This document shows, one piece after another, positions 7,086 through 13,612 of a DNA stretch of 30,008 nucleotides. Numbering within the stretch: position 1 is the first letter of the stretch; every line of letters begins with the position of its first letter. This DNA comes from DASWUZ01 sp036401375. GTDB lineage: Bacteria; Acidobacteriota; Terriglobia; Terriglobales; Acidobacteriaceae. The stretch is from NCBI GenBank assembly GCA_036401375.1, contig DASWVB010000014.1, positions 1 to 30,008 of the forward strand. Direction: 5' to 3'. The notes beneath the pieces are model-generated. The model saw only the letters and a list, made by a program, of their open reading frames with translations, had not been told where the DNA came from and did not search any database. A program made the translations under genes and the position numbers.

Positions 7086-7115
7086 TTGACCTGGGACGGC
7101 GAACTGGGTTATCCT
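7086..7115 (+). promoter_or_regulatory. Promoter of the rplM-rpsI ribosomal operon
   Basis: TTGACC (7086-7091) and TATCCT (7110-7115) are separated by 18 bases. A start near 7122 leaves a leader of about 210 bases before rplM, long enough for ribosomal-protein feedback control. I see no clear binding hairpin in that leader (7116-7330) and no gene. Confidence 0.5.
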
Positions 7116-7330
7116 AAAGACCTTGCGTCGTTCCGCTTGCGCCCGTCTGTGCCGTTTGCAGATTGTTCCGGCAGGCGAGTAAGAAAGAACACCTGGAAAG
7201 CCCCCACAGGACTTCCTCGTACTCCTTCGGCGCTACTCACGCGTGCAAAGATTGTCGTCCGTGGGAAGCATTTCGGCCGCGGAGGCGCGTTGCGTGAGCA
7301 TTGCGATTCTAAGATTTGTTGGGAGAAGAG

Positions 7331-7765
7331 ATGTCTACTTTCATACCGAGCGCTAACGAGATCAAGCGCAAGTGGTTCGTGGTTGACGCGAGCGGAAAGA
7401 CGCTTGGCCGGCTTGCGACCCAGGCGGCCAGCATTCTCGCGGGCAAGCTGAGCCCGAAGTACACCCCATATATAGATGTAGGCGACCATGTCGTGGTGAT
7501 CAACGCGGAGAAGGTTCGCCTGACCGGCCTCAAGGCTGAGAGCAAGGTCTACCGACGCTACACCGGGTTTCCCGGCGGGCTGCGGGAGGAGTCGTTCACC
7601 CGCCTGATGGCGCGCCGTCCGGAGAAGGTGCTCGAAGAGGCGATCAAGGGCATGCTGCCCAAGACGAAGATGGGCCGCAAAATGGGTTCGAAGCTCAAGG
7701 TTTACAAGGGCGACAAGCATCCGCACGAGGCGCAGATGCCGGTCGCTTACGAACTCAAGGGCTGA
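7331..7765 (+). CDS. rplM: 50S ribosomal protein L13
   Basis: The 144-residue protein is standard L13, an early-assembly protein of the large subunit. It has the conserved KWFVVDASGKTLGRLATQAA, the GDHVVVINAEKV core, YRRYTGFPGGLR, and MLPKTKMGR near the C-terminus. ATG 7331 is chosen because GGGAG lies six bases upstream; an in-frame TTG at 7316 has no such site. It is the first gene of the operon with rpsI, 61 bases ahead of it, the gene pair found in most bacteria. Confidence 0.97.
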   Translation: MSTFIPSANEIKRKWFVVDASGKTLGRLATQAASILAGKLSPKYTPYIDVGDHVVVINAEKVRLTGLKAESKVYRRYTGFPGGLREESFTRLMARRPEKVLEEAIKGMLPKTKMGRKMGSKLKVYKGDKHPHEAQMPVAYELKG

Positions 7766-7826
7766 CAAGACTTTAATGCTTTCAACGCCGATAGCGAGAG
7801 GCTTGAGGCTACATTCAAGGACGGAC

Positions 7827-8222
7827 ATGGCAGATCTGATTCAGTACTACGGCACGGGACGGCGGAAGTCGGCGGTAGCACGCGTATTTCTCCGGCCGGG
7901 CAGCGGCAAGTTCACAGTCAACGGCAAGCCTTACGAGACCTACTTCGTCACCGAACAGCAGCGCGTCTCCGGCAAGCGGCCCCTGGTGCTCACCGAGAAC
8001 CTGAGCACCTTTGACATCCTGACCACGGTGCGTGGCGGGGGTGTCGGCGGACAGGCGGATGCGGTGCGCATGGGCATCTCGCGCGCCCTGCTCGAGTTCA
8101 ACATTGAACTGCGCAAGGCCCTCAAGGCCGACGGCCTGCTGACCCGCGATGCGCGCATCAAGGAGCGCAAGAAGTACGGTCAGAAGGGCGCCCGCGCAAG
8201 GTTCCAGTTCTCCAAGCGCTAA
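7827..8222 (+). CDS. rpsI: 30S ribosomal protein S9
   Basis: The 131-residue protein is S9, whose C-terminal tail reaches the P-site tRNA. YYGTGRRKSAVARVFL at the N-terminus, the GGGVGGQADAVRMGISRALL core and the C-terminal GARARFQFSKR, with the invariant SKR end, are all present. The start at ATG 7827 follows AAGGA after four bases. The frame is open back to 7776, but the extra residues are not S9-like. It is co-transcribed with rplM. Confidence 0.97.
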   Translation: MADLIQYYGTGRRKSAVARVFLRPGSGKFTVNGKPYETYFVTEQQRVSGKRPLVLTENLSTFDILTTVRGGGVGGQADAVRMGISRALLEFNIELRKALKADGLLTRDARIKERKKYGQKGARARFQFSKR

Positions 8223-8268
8223 AGCTACCAGCACGGCATTGAGGATCAAAATTTCCCTGCGGGGATAA

Positions 8269-8303
8269 ATTCCGGCGATCCCGGAATGCAAATCAAGAGG
8301 AGG
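8269..8303 (+). promoter_or_regulatory. Hairpin and ribosome binding site of the rpsB leader
   Basis: ATTCCGG (8269-8275) and CCGGAAT (8281-8287) form a perfect seven-base-pair stem around CGATC. AGAGGAGG (8296-8303) follows and is four bases from the TTG start of rpsB. The position suits translational control of S2, which autoregulates in other bacteria, but the site itself is only inferred. Confidence 0.42.
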
Positions 8304-8307
8304 CTGT

Positions 8308-9228
8308 TTGGCCAATATCACCATGAAGGAGCTGCTCGAAGCGGGTGTTCACTTCGGGCATCAGACGAAGCGCTGGAACCCGAAGATGAAGGAATATATC
8401 TTCGGCGAGCGCAACGGAATCTACATCATCGACCTGCAGAAGACCTTGAAGATGTTCAAGGAAGCCAGCAAGTACGTCACTGACTTGACGGCGACTGGCA
8501 AGGTCATTCTTTTTGTCGGCACGAAGCGCCAGGCGCAGGATGCGATTGCGGAAGAGGCGACGCGCTGCGGCATGTTCTACATCAACCAGCGATGGTTGGG
8601 CGGCCTGCTGACGAACTGGATCACGGTGCAGAAGTCTGTGAAGCGCCTTCAGGAATTGGACGAAATGGCCACCGACGGTCGCTACGAACTGCTGACCAAG
8701 AAGGAAGTCATCAAGCTGGAGCGGGAGCGCAAGCACCTGCAGGCGAACCTGGCTGGCATCAAGAACATGAAGCGCCTGCCGGACGCGCTCTTCATCGTCG
8801 ACTCTAACAACGAGGCGATCGCAGTCAAGGAAGCCCGCAAGCTTGGCATCCCTGTGGTCGCGGTCGTCGATACGAACTGCGATCCGACGGTCGTCGATTA
8901 CGTCATACCGGGGAATGACGACGCGTTGCGTGCGATCCGGCTCTTCACGTCAAAGATTTCGGACTCCGTAGTCGAGGGCGTTGCGATCAACAACGACAAG
9001 CAGTACGTCGAGGTTGCCGGTGTAACCGCTACCCCGCAGCCGCCCGCTCCCGTCGAATCGGAATCGTCTTACGTTCCCGGAACCGGTGCTGAAGACGCTG
9101 CCGGTGAAGAGGCTGAGCTCGAGTCGGTAGATCTGGACGCGGTGCTTGGCGGGGGAATTCGCAAAGCTCCCGCGGCCATCGCTGTCGAGCCGGAGCCCGC
9201 TGCGGTAGAGGCTGCAACGGCCCTTTAG
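8308..9228 (+). CDS. rpsB: 30S ribosomal protein S2
   Basis: The 306-residue protein is S2 of the small subunit. Conserved blocks are MKELLEAGVHFGHQTKRWNPKM, FVGTKRQAQDAI, NQRWLGGLLTNW, the LPDALFIVD segment, and IPVVAVVDTNCDP followed by PGNDDA. About 60 residues at the C-terminus form an acidic, Ala/Pro-rich tail that is longer than in E. coli S2. It is probably disordered and is not needed for recognition. TTG at 8308 is the start, set by AGAGGAGG four bases upstream and by the conserved N-terminus. It lies 85 bases after rpsI and 166 before tsf. Confidence 0.97.
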   Translation: MANITMKELLEAGVHFGHQTKRWNPKMKEYIFGERNGIYIIDLQKTLKMFKEASKYVTDLTATGKVILFVGTKRQAQDAIAEEATRCGMFYINQRWLGGLLTNWITVQKSVKRLQELDEMATDGRYELLTKKEVIKLERERKHLQANLAGIKNMKRLPDALFIVDSNNEAIAVKEARKLGIPVVAVVDTNCDPTVVDYVIPGNDDALRAIRLFTSKISDSVVEGVAINNDKQYVEVAGVTATPQPPAPVESESSYVPGTGAEDAAGEEAELESVDLDAVLGGGIRKAPAAIAVEPEPAAVEAATAL

Positions 9229-9295
9229 CCCGCTTGCACAATGGCCGGGTCAAGCCCGACGAACAGGCAGTGCAGCCCAGGAACGAACCCGAAAG

Positions 9296-9320
9296 CGTGG
9301 CCGCGCAGACTGGGGCCACG
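9296..9320 (+). promoter_or_regulatory. Intercistronic hairpin between rpsB and tsf
   Basis: CGTGGCC (9296-9302) pairs with GGCCACG (9314-9320) over an 11-base loop. No T-run follows, so it is probably a processing or attenuation structure, not a terminator. The rest of the gap shows nothing else. Confidence 0.35.
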
Positions 9321-9394
9321 GCTTCGTCGCGTCTGGGGCTTAACCGCTGACGCTTAACATCCAGATCTAACGCTGGAAGAGGACAGGCAAAGGA

Positions 9395-10045
9395 ATGACT
9401 ACCGTGACTGAAACGATTTCTGCTGCACAGGTGAAGGAGCTTCGCGGTAAGACGGGCGCGCCGATGGGCGACTGCCTCAAGGCGCTGCAGGAGGCGAAGG
9501 GTGATCAGGACCAGGCGATCATCGTGCTGCGCAAGCGCGGGATGGCGTCGGCTGCCAAGAAAGCTGCCCGCACCACGTCGGAGGGCGCGGTCGGCAACTA
9601 CATGCATGCCGGCGGCAAGATCGGCGTGCTGGTCGAGATCAACTGCGAGAGCGACTTCGTGGCCCGCACTGAAGACTTTCAGGAGCTGCTCAAGGACATC
9701 GCGATGCACATCGCCGCGACTGATCCGCGCTACATCCGCAAGGAAGATGTGACCGATGAAGACCTCGCCCGCGAGAAGGACATCTACCGTTCGCAGGCCG
9801 CTGCGACCGGCAAGCCTGCGCCTGTCGTCGAGAAGATCGTCGATGGCAAGATGAGCAAGTTCTATGAGGAGGTCTGCCTGCTGGAGCAGCCCTTCATCAA
9901 GGACCAGTCCATCACCATCAAGGACATGATTGCTACGAAGGTAGGCAAGCTGGGCGAGAATATCACCGTAAAGCGCTTCGCGCGCTTCAAGGTAGGCGAT
10001 AACAGCTGGACCGTTGCGCAGGTAAAGGCGGACGACGCGACATAA
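9395..10045 (+). CDS. tsf: Elongation factor Ts, short form
   Basis: EF-Ts recharges EF-Tu by removing GDP. The 216-residue protein has the N-terminal UBA-like helix bundle with VKELRGKTGAPMGDCLKAL and the core motif VLVEINCESDFVAR, where the DF pair reaches the EF-Tu nucleotide site. It ends with TIKDMIATKVGKLGENITVKRF. It lacks the second large core repeat of the roughly 283-residue E. coli form, as in other short EF-Ts proteins. AAAGGA lies directly against the ATG at 9395, and a GAGG twelve bases upstream may serve instead. A strong terminator follows at 10067, ending the ribosomal transcript. Confidence 0.95.
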   Translation: MTTVTETISAAQVKELRGKTGAPMGDCLKALQEAKGDQDQAIIVLRKRGMASAAKKAARTTSEGAVGNYMHAGGKIGVLVEINCESDFVARTEDFQELLKDIAMHIAATDPRYIRKEDVTDEDLAREKDIYRSQAAATGKPAPVVEKIVDGKMSKFYEEVCLLEQPFIKDQSITIKDMIATKVGKLGENITVKRFARFKVGDNSWTVAQVKADDAT

Positions 10046-10066
10046 GCTGCTGACCTCGCGTAGTAC

Positions 10067-10104
10067 AACAAAGGCCCAGAGCATTTTGGCTCTGGGCCTT
10101 TGTT
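10067..10104 (+). terminator. Strong terminator after tsf
   Basis: AACAAAGGCCCAGAGC (10067-10082) and its exact reverse complement (10089-10104) make a 16-base-pair stem with the loop ATTTTG. The arms supply a T-rich end on either strand, so it may act in both directions. It separates tsf from the debris and pyrH. Confidence 0.9.
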
Positions 10105-10216
10105 ATGCTTCAGTACAAAAGGTCTGCGGGACTCAGTACATCATCTCCGGCCCTACCCGTACAGAGCCCTTCAGCCCGCACAGACCCCTTCAGCCTTCTC
10201 AGATTGGCAAAGCCAC

Positions 10217-10440
10217 TTATCGACCTTCGAAAGGCGGCTGCCGGGCTAACGTGCGATCCAGCCTGGCAAATAGTTCGGGGAGACTGACCCAGATCGCAGT
10301 CCCCGCGACCTGCAAAGTTTCACCTTCCACCCATGCCTTCCCAACGCAGGAGCGTCCGGTTCGATTTACTGGATCGATGATCCAGACAGTGCCAACTCCC
10401 ATCGACAAGTAATCATTTGCCCGCGCACCGAGATACCCCC
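10217..10440 (-). pseudogene. C-terminal remnant of a Uma2-family (DUF820) protein
   Basis: The minus strand encodes an intact-looking tail of the Uma2 family: RANDYLSMGVGTVWIIDPVN, then a GKAWVEGETL stretch and SLPELFARLD, ending at a stop at 10217. The Uma2 N-terminal half with its catalytic acidic residues is missing; similarity fades near 10440, where only about 75 residues are accounted for. Family members are PD-(D/E)XK-fold proteins of usually 180-200 residues, often carried in many mobile copies. The assignment is from motif memory (GVxxVWxIDP). Confidence 0.6.
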
Positions 10441-10480
10441 GGCGAGTAGGAAGCCGGTGATGCAGGCGGCATTCCCAGAT

Positions 10481-10770
10481 TCAATGTGAATCGTCCGCAT
10501 CCGTTGGCGTTAACTTTGTCTTCTTGGAGAACTCCCAGACCTTGCGATTCACCTGGTCGGCGACTGTCTCATAGGTGTGGTCTGCACCGGGCAGGATTGA
10601 GAGCTCGACCGGAAAGCCACTCTCTTCCAGCAGCCGCTGCTGTCCTTTACGGTCTGTACAGGATAGCGTGGTCACTGTCGCCGACCCACATGGCGATGGG
10701 GATTCGGCGCCTCGCGTGAGCGAGCACTGCGGCGTTGCCAGGATCGAGGGCGCCCGCGTGAACAGCGACC
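10481..10770 (-). pseudogene. C-terminal remnant of an alpha/beta-hydrolase with a frameshift
   Basis: Two adjoining minus-strand frames together match the end of an esterase or PHB-depolymerase-type hydrolase. The upstream part has HAGALDPGNAAVL and RRRIPIAMWVGDSDH, and its frame closes near 10650. The second part continues as QRLLEESGFPVELSILPGADH with the expected late His of the catalytic triad, and ends at TGA 10483-10481. The nucleophile region is absent, because homology stops only about 30 bases from pyrH. It is therefore truncated as well as frameshifted. It lies head to head with pyrH, so the pyrH promoter must sit inside this debris. Confidence 0.6.
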
Positions 10771-10800
10771 GCGCACCCCCCTATGCGATACTTCAAAGGA

Positions 10801-11505
10801 ATGTACAAAAGAATCGTACTGAAGCTCTCGGGCGAGGCGCTGGCGGCGGGTCGCGGCTTCGGCGTGGATGTGACCAAGATCCACGAGATCGCCAACGAGA
10901 TCTCCGAGGTCCATGAGCTGGGCGTCGAGATTGCCATCGTGGTGGGCGGAGGAAACTTCTTTCGCGGCGTAGCAGAGCAGGCCAAGGACATGGACCGGGT
11001 CTCCGCCGACAACATGGGTATGCTGGCGACGGTGATCAACGCGCTGGCCATCCAGGATGCGCTTGAAAAGCGTGGAACCTTTTGCCGCGTTATGTCCGCG
11101 ATCGAAATGAACCAGGTGTGTGAGCCTTACATCCGGCGCCGTGCGGTCCGCCACCTTGAGAAAGGCCGGGTTGTCATCTTTGCCGCCGGCACCGGTAATC
11201 CGTATTTCTCGACCGACACGGCCGCGTCGCTTCGAGCGATGGAGATCAAGGCCGACGTACTGCTGAAGGGCACCAAGGTCGACGGGATCTATGACGCCGA
11301 TCCAAAGCTCTTCGTCGGTGCCGTGAAGTTTGAAGAGATCACCTATATGGACATCCTGCGACTGGGACTGAAGGTGATGGACGCGACGGCCGTAAGCCTC
11401 TGCAAAGACAATAATCTTCCGATGATCATCTTCAATATGAACCAGCCGGGGAACATCATGCGGGTCGTCTCCGGGGAAAAAGTCGGCTCGCTCGTAACCG
11501 CCTGA
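10801..11505 (+). CDS. pyrH: UMP kinase
   Basis: PyrH phosphorylates UMP to UDP, the first step to UTP and CTP, and belongs to the amino-acid-kinase fold. The 234-residue protein has YKRIVLKLSGEAL at the N-terminus, VVGGGNFFRG, VSADNMGMLATVINALA, FAAGTGNPYFSTDTAA, and the LLKGTKVDGIYDADP loop. ATG 10801 matches the usual family start but has AAAGGA directly abutting it. ATG 10783 is in frame and would add six residues without any ribosome binding site. frr, its common downstream partner, is absent here; an acyltransferase follows after 114 bases in the same reading frame. Confidence 0.96.
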   Translation: MYKRIVLKLSGEALAAGRGFGVDVTKIHEIANEISEVHELGVEIAIVVGGGNFFRGVAEQAKDMDRVSADNMGMLATVINALAIQDALEKRGTFCRVMSAIEMNQVCEPYIRRRAVRHLEKGRVVIFAAGTGNPYFSTDTAASLRAMEIKADVLLKGTKVDGIYDADPKLFVGAVKFEEITYMDILRLGLKVMDATAVSLCKDNNLPMIIFNMNQPGNIMRVVSGEKVGSLVTA

Positions 11506-11619
11506 GGTGAGTGCCTGAGTCGCGATGTCCCCCTCGCTGCGGTTGCGCCGGCAAGCAGAAAAATCTCCGCCGGCATCATCGCTTCCGACCCTGGTGAGCG
11601 CAGATCCAGGCTGCCTGCA

Positions 11620-12720
11620 TTGACCGGTTTGAGGGCATTCGCCGCCTTGAATCTGGTCTTCTTCCACTTCTCCGACCCACGCTCCTTCGGCTGGTTTGCC
11701 CCGATCGTCTATAACGGCTATACCTCGGTGAGTTTTTTCCTGCTGCTGTCAGGCTTCATCCTTACTTACAACTACGGGGAACGCGCGGCAGCCGGCGGCC
11801 TGCGAAAGCGCGAGTTCTGGATAGCTCGTCTGTCGCGGCTCTACCCGGTATACCTCTTTACCTTGCTGGTCTCGACCGGGATGCTGATTGAGGAGTTTCA
11901 CTCCCGCAGCCACGGCTCCTTCGCGCTTGGCGCCCTTCTTACTCCGCTGCTGCTGCAGGGCTGGCATCCGATTCTGGCGACGTTCTGGAATACCCCGGCC
12001 TGGACCATGTCTACAGAGGCTTTCTTTTATGTCATCTTCCCCTTCGTTGTAGTCTGGCGAAGACCGCGACACCTGGGCCGGCTACTAGCGTTGATGGCCG
12101 CCTTGTGGCTGGCAGGAATGGTGCTCCCCGCGCTCTACACGTGGCTTCATCCCGACGGAGAACTCGCGCCTGACCGGTATTCAGCCGGCATCTGGCTGCG
12201 CGCTCTGAAGTTCACACCGCCTCCGCATCTGCCTTCTTTCCTCTTCGGGGTAGCCCTGGCTGACCTGAACGACCGCATGCCGCGCGCCAACTACTTCCGG
12301 CTGGCACTGGTAGCGGGAGGGTTGGCGGGGCTTTACTCCGTACTCTACTTCGCTGATCGCATACCGTACGTCTTCCTGCACGACGGATTGCTGATGCCGC
12401 TCTTCGGAAGCGTGATCCTCGGGCTCGCTGGACGCAATGCCATCAGCCAATTCTTCAGCTTTGTGCCGTTCGTCAGGATCGGGGAGGCGAGTTACTGTCT
12501 CTACCTGCTTCACTTCAACTTATGGGACCTGCTGCACCGGCTTGGGTGGATGCAGCGCACCCACCTGATAGACCTCGATCCATGGATCAGCTACCTCATG
12601 CTTGTTACAGGGGCTGTGATCACGATGAGGTTCGTCGAGCGGCCCGGCCAGCGCTGGATTAGAGGCTTGCTGCTCCCTCGAACGAGTCCCGACCGTCCGG
12701 CAGCTGTGTCACTTCCGTAG
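11620..12720 (+). CDS. Membrane acyltransferase, family 3 (OafA-like)
   Basis: The 366-residue protein has about ten hydrophobic segments and the marks of the acyltransferase-3 family. TGLRAFAALNLVFFHF places the functional His in the first helix, and SVSFFLLLSGFILTYNY and RLSRLYPVYLF follow. Near the end are EASYCLYLLH and the FVERPGQRW tail. Such proteins transfer acetyl or other acyl groups to cell-surface sugars. TTG 11620 is the only standard in-frame start after the pyrH stop, yet the conserved RLPALTGLRA block continues upstream of it in frame to about 11596. An ATG at 11525 in another frame opens a 32-codon frame that ends on TGA overlapping this TTG. The true N-terminus therefore probably begins at 11525 and has lost frame. 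Confidence 0.85.
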   Translation: MTGLRAFAALNLVFFHFSDPRSFGWFAPIVYNGYTSVSFFLLLSGFILTYNYGERAAAGGLRKREFWIARLSRLYPVYLFTLLVSTGMLIEEFHSRSHGSFALGALLTPLLLQGWHPILATFWNTPAWTMSTEAFFYVIFPFVVVWRRPRHLGRLLALMAALWLAGMVLPALYTWLHPDGELAPDRYSAGIWLRALKFTPPPHLPSFLFGVALADLNDRMPRANYFRLALVAGGLAGLYSVLYFADRIPYVFLHDGLLMPLFGSVILGLAGRNAISQFFSFVPFVRIGEASYCLYLLHFNLWDLLHRLGWMQRTHLIDLDPWISYLMLVTGAVITMRFVERPGQRWIRGLLLPRTSPDRPAAVSLP

Positions 12721-12793
12721 GAACGGAAGCGGTAAGGCTGTCGAACAGGCGGATCAGGGCAGGCCCGGGACTGGAGAGGGCTGGGAGGTTAAG

Positions 12794-13357
12794 TCAGAAG
12801 ATGCGGTAGCTTATGCCTGCGCTAAAGCCATTAGGAGAGAGGCCGTGGCTGGGTGCGCCAGGCAGCCCTGGAGCAGTCGGCCAGAACTGGTACTCATAGT
12901 CGCCGCGCAACCCGAAGCGGCGGCTGAGACGGTAGTCGAGCCCGCCACCCGCGGCCAGGTCGAAGTAGCCACCGTGAGCGAGGCTATACGGGAAATTAAG
13001 CTCGCCGGCTCCCAGCAGGAGCTTCACGTAGGGCCGGTAGTTGCCGCGGCGAATGGAGTAGCGAGGACCTACAAGGTAGTGGTCAGAGTGAAAATCGTTG
13101 GTTTGGTTGAAGCGTAAAAAGCGCGCCTCACCCTCCACTCCTAATTTCCCAAAGACGTTCCAGTCGACAAAGACTCCCGCGCCGGAGAGTCGCGGCGTCT
13201 TCGCGATCGTAGGCTCCTTGAAGTCGGAGTTGAAATTGGAATAGTAGCCGCCAGCGTAGAGCGCCGGCCTTCCTCCAGTGGACGCTGCGACCACCTGAGC
13301 GTGCGCCAACCCCGATGAAAGCAACAACGTTCCCAGTGCGAGGTACTTCTTCAGCAT
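12794..13357 (-). CDS. Small outer-membrane beta-barrel protein
   Basis: The 187-residue protein has a signal peptide (MLKKYLALGTLLLSSGLAHA, cut before Q21). A set of alternating aromatic/polar strands then follows, for example ARFLRFNQ, YLVGPRYSI, YRPYVKLLLGAG, DLAAGGGLDYRL and FGLRGDYEYQFW. It ends in phenylalanine (SYRIF), the usual outer-membrane assembly signal. This fits the OmpA-like or OmpW-like eight-stranded barrels with a conserved glycine-rich turn; the cargo or role is unknown. An in-frame TTG at 13363 has a better spacing to GGAG than ATG 13357, so the start may be two codons earlier. It has a 255-base gap to the M48-like gene and is not obviously part of an operon. Confidence 0.75.
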   Translation of the reverse strand: MLKKYLALGTLLLSSGLAHAQVVAASTGGRPALYAGGYYSNFNSDFKEPTIAKTPRLSGAGVFVDWNVFGKLGVEGEARFLRFNQTNDFHSDHYLVGPRYSIRRGNYRPYVKLLLGAGELNFPYSLAHGGYFDLAAGGGLDYRLSRRFGLRGDYEYQFWPTAPGLPGAPSHGLSPNGFSAGISYRIF

Positions 13358-13612
13358 TCGCAATTCTTCTCCCTCAGGAAGCGGTGGCCAGCGTCGCTTC
13401 TGGGCGAACCAGGTACGCTCAACCCAACGCTATAGTAATCGGCCCGGCGCATCGGTGTATGTAACGGAAGTGTGCGGGTCGCGAGTGCCTGAGGAGTGAT
13501 GGGAACGATCTGCGAGCGCGATCCAAAGTGGGAATTAATGGTGGCCGAAGGCCAAATCGAAGTTGCTCTTATGAGTACTCTCACACTCCGATTCTGGCCC
13601 TCGATCTGGTTC

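Noticed and set aside
9029..10084. 351-codon minus-strand frame across rpsB and tsf
   Set aside because: It runs antisense to two certain ribosomal-operon genes and has no recognisable domain.
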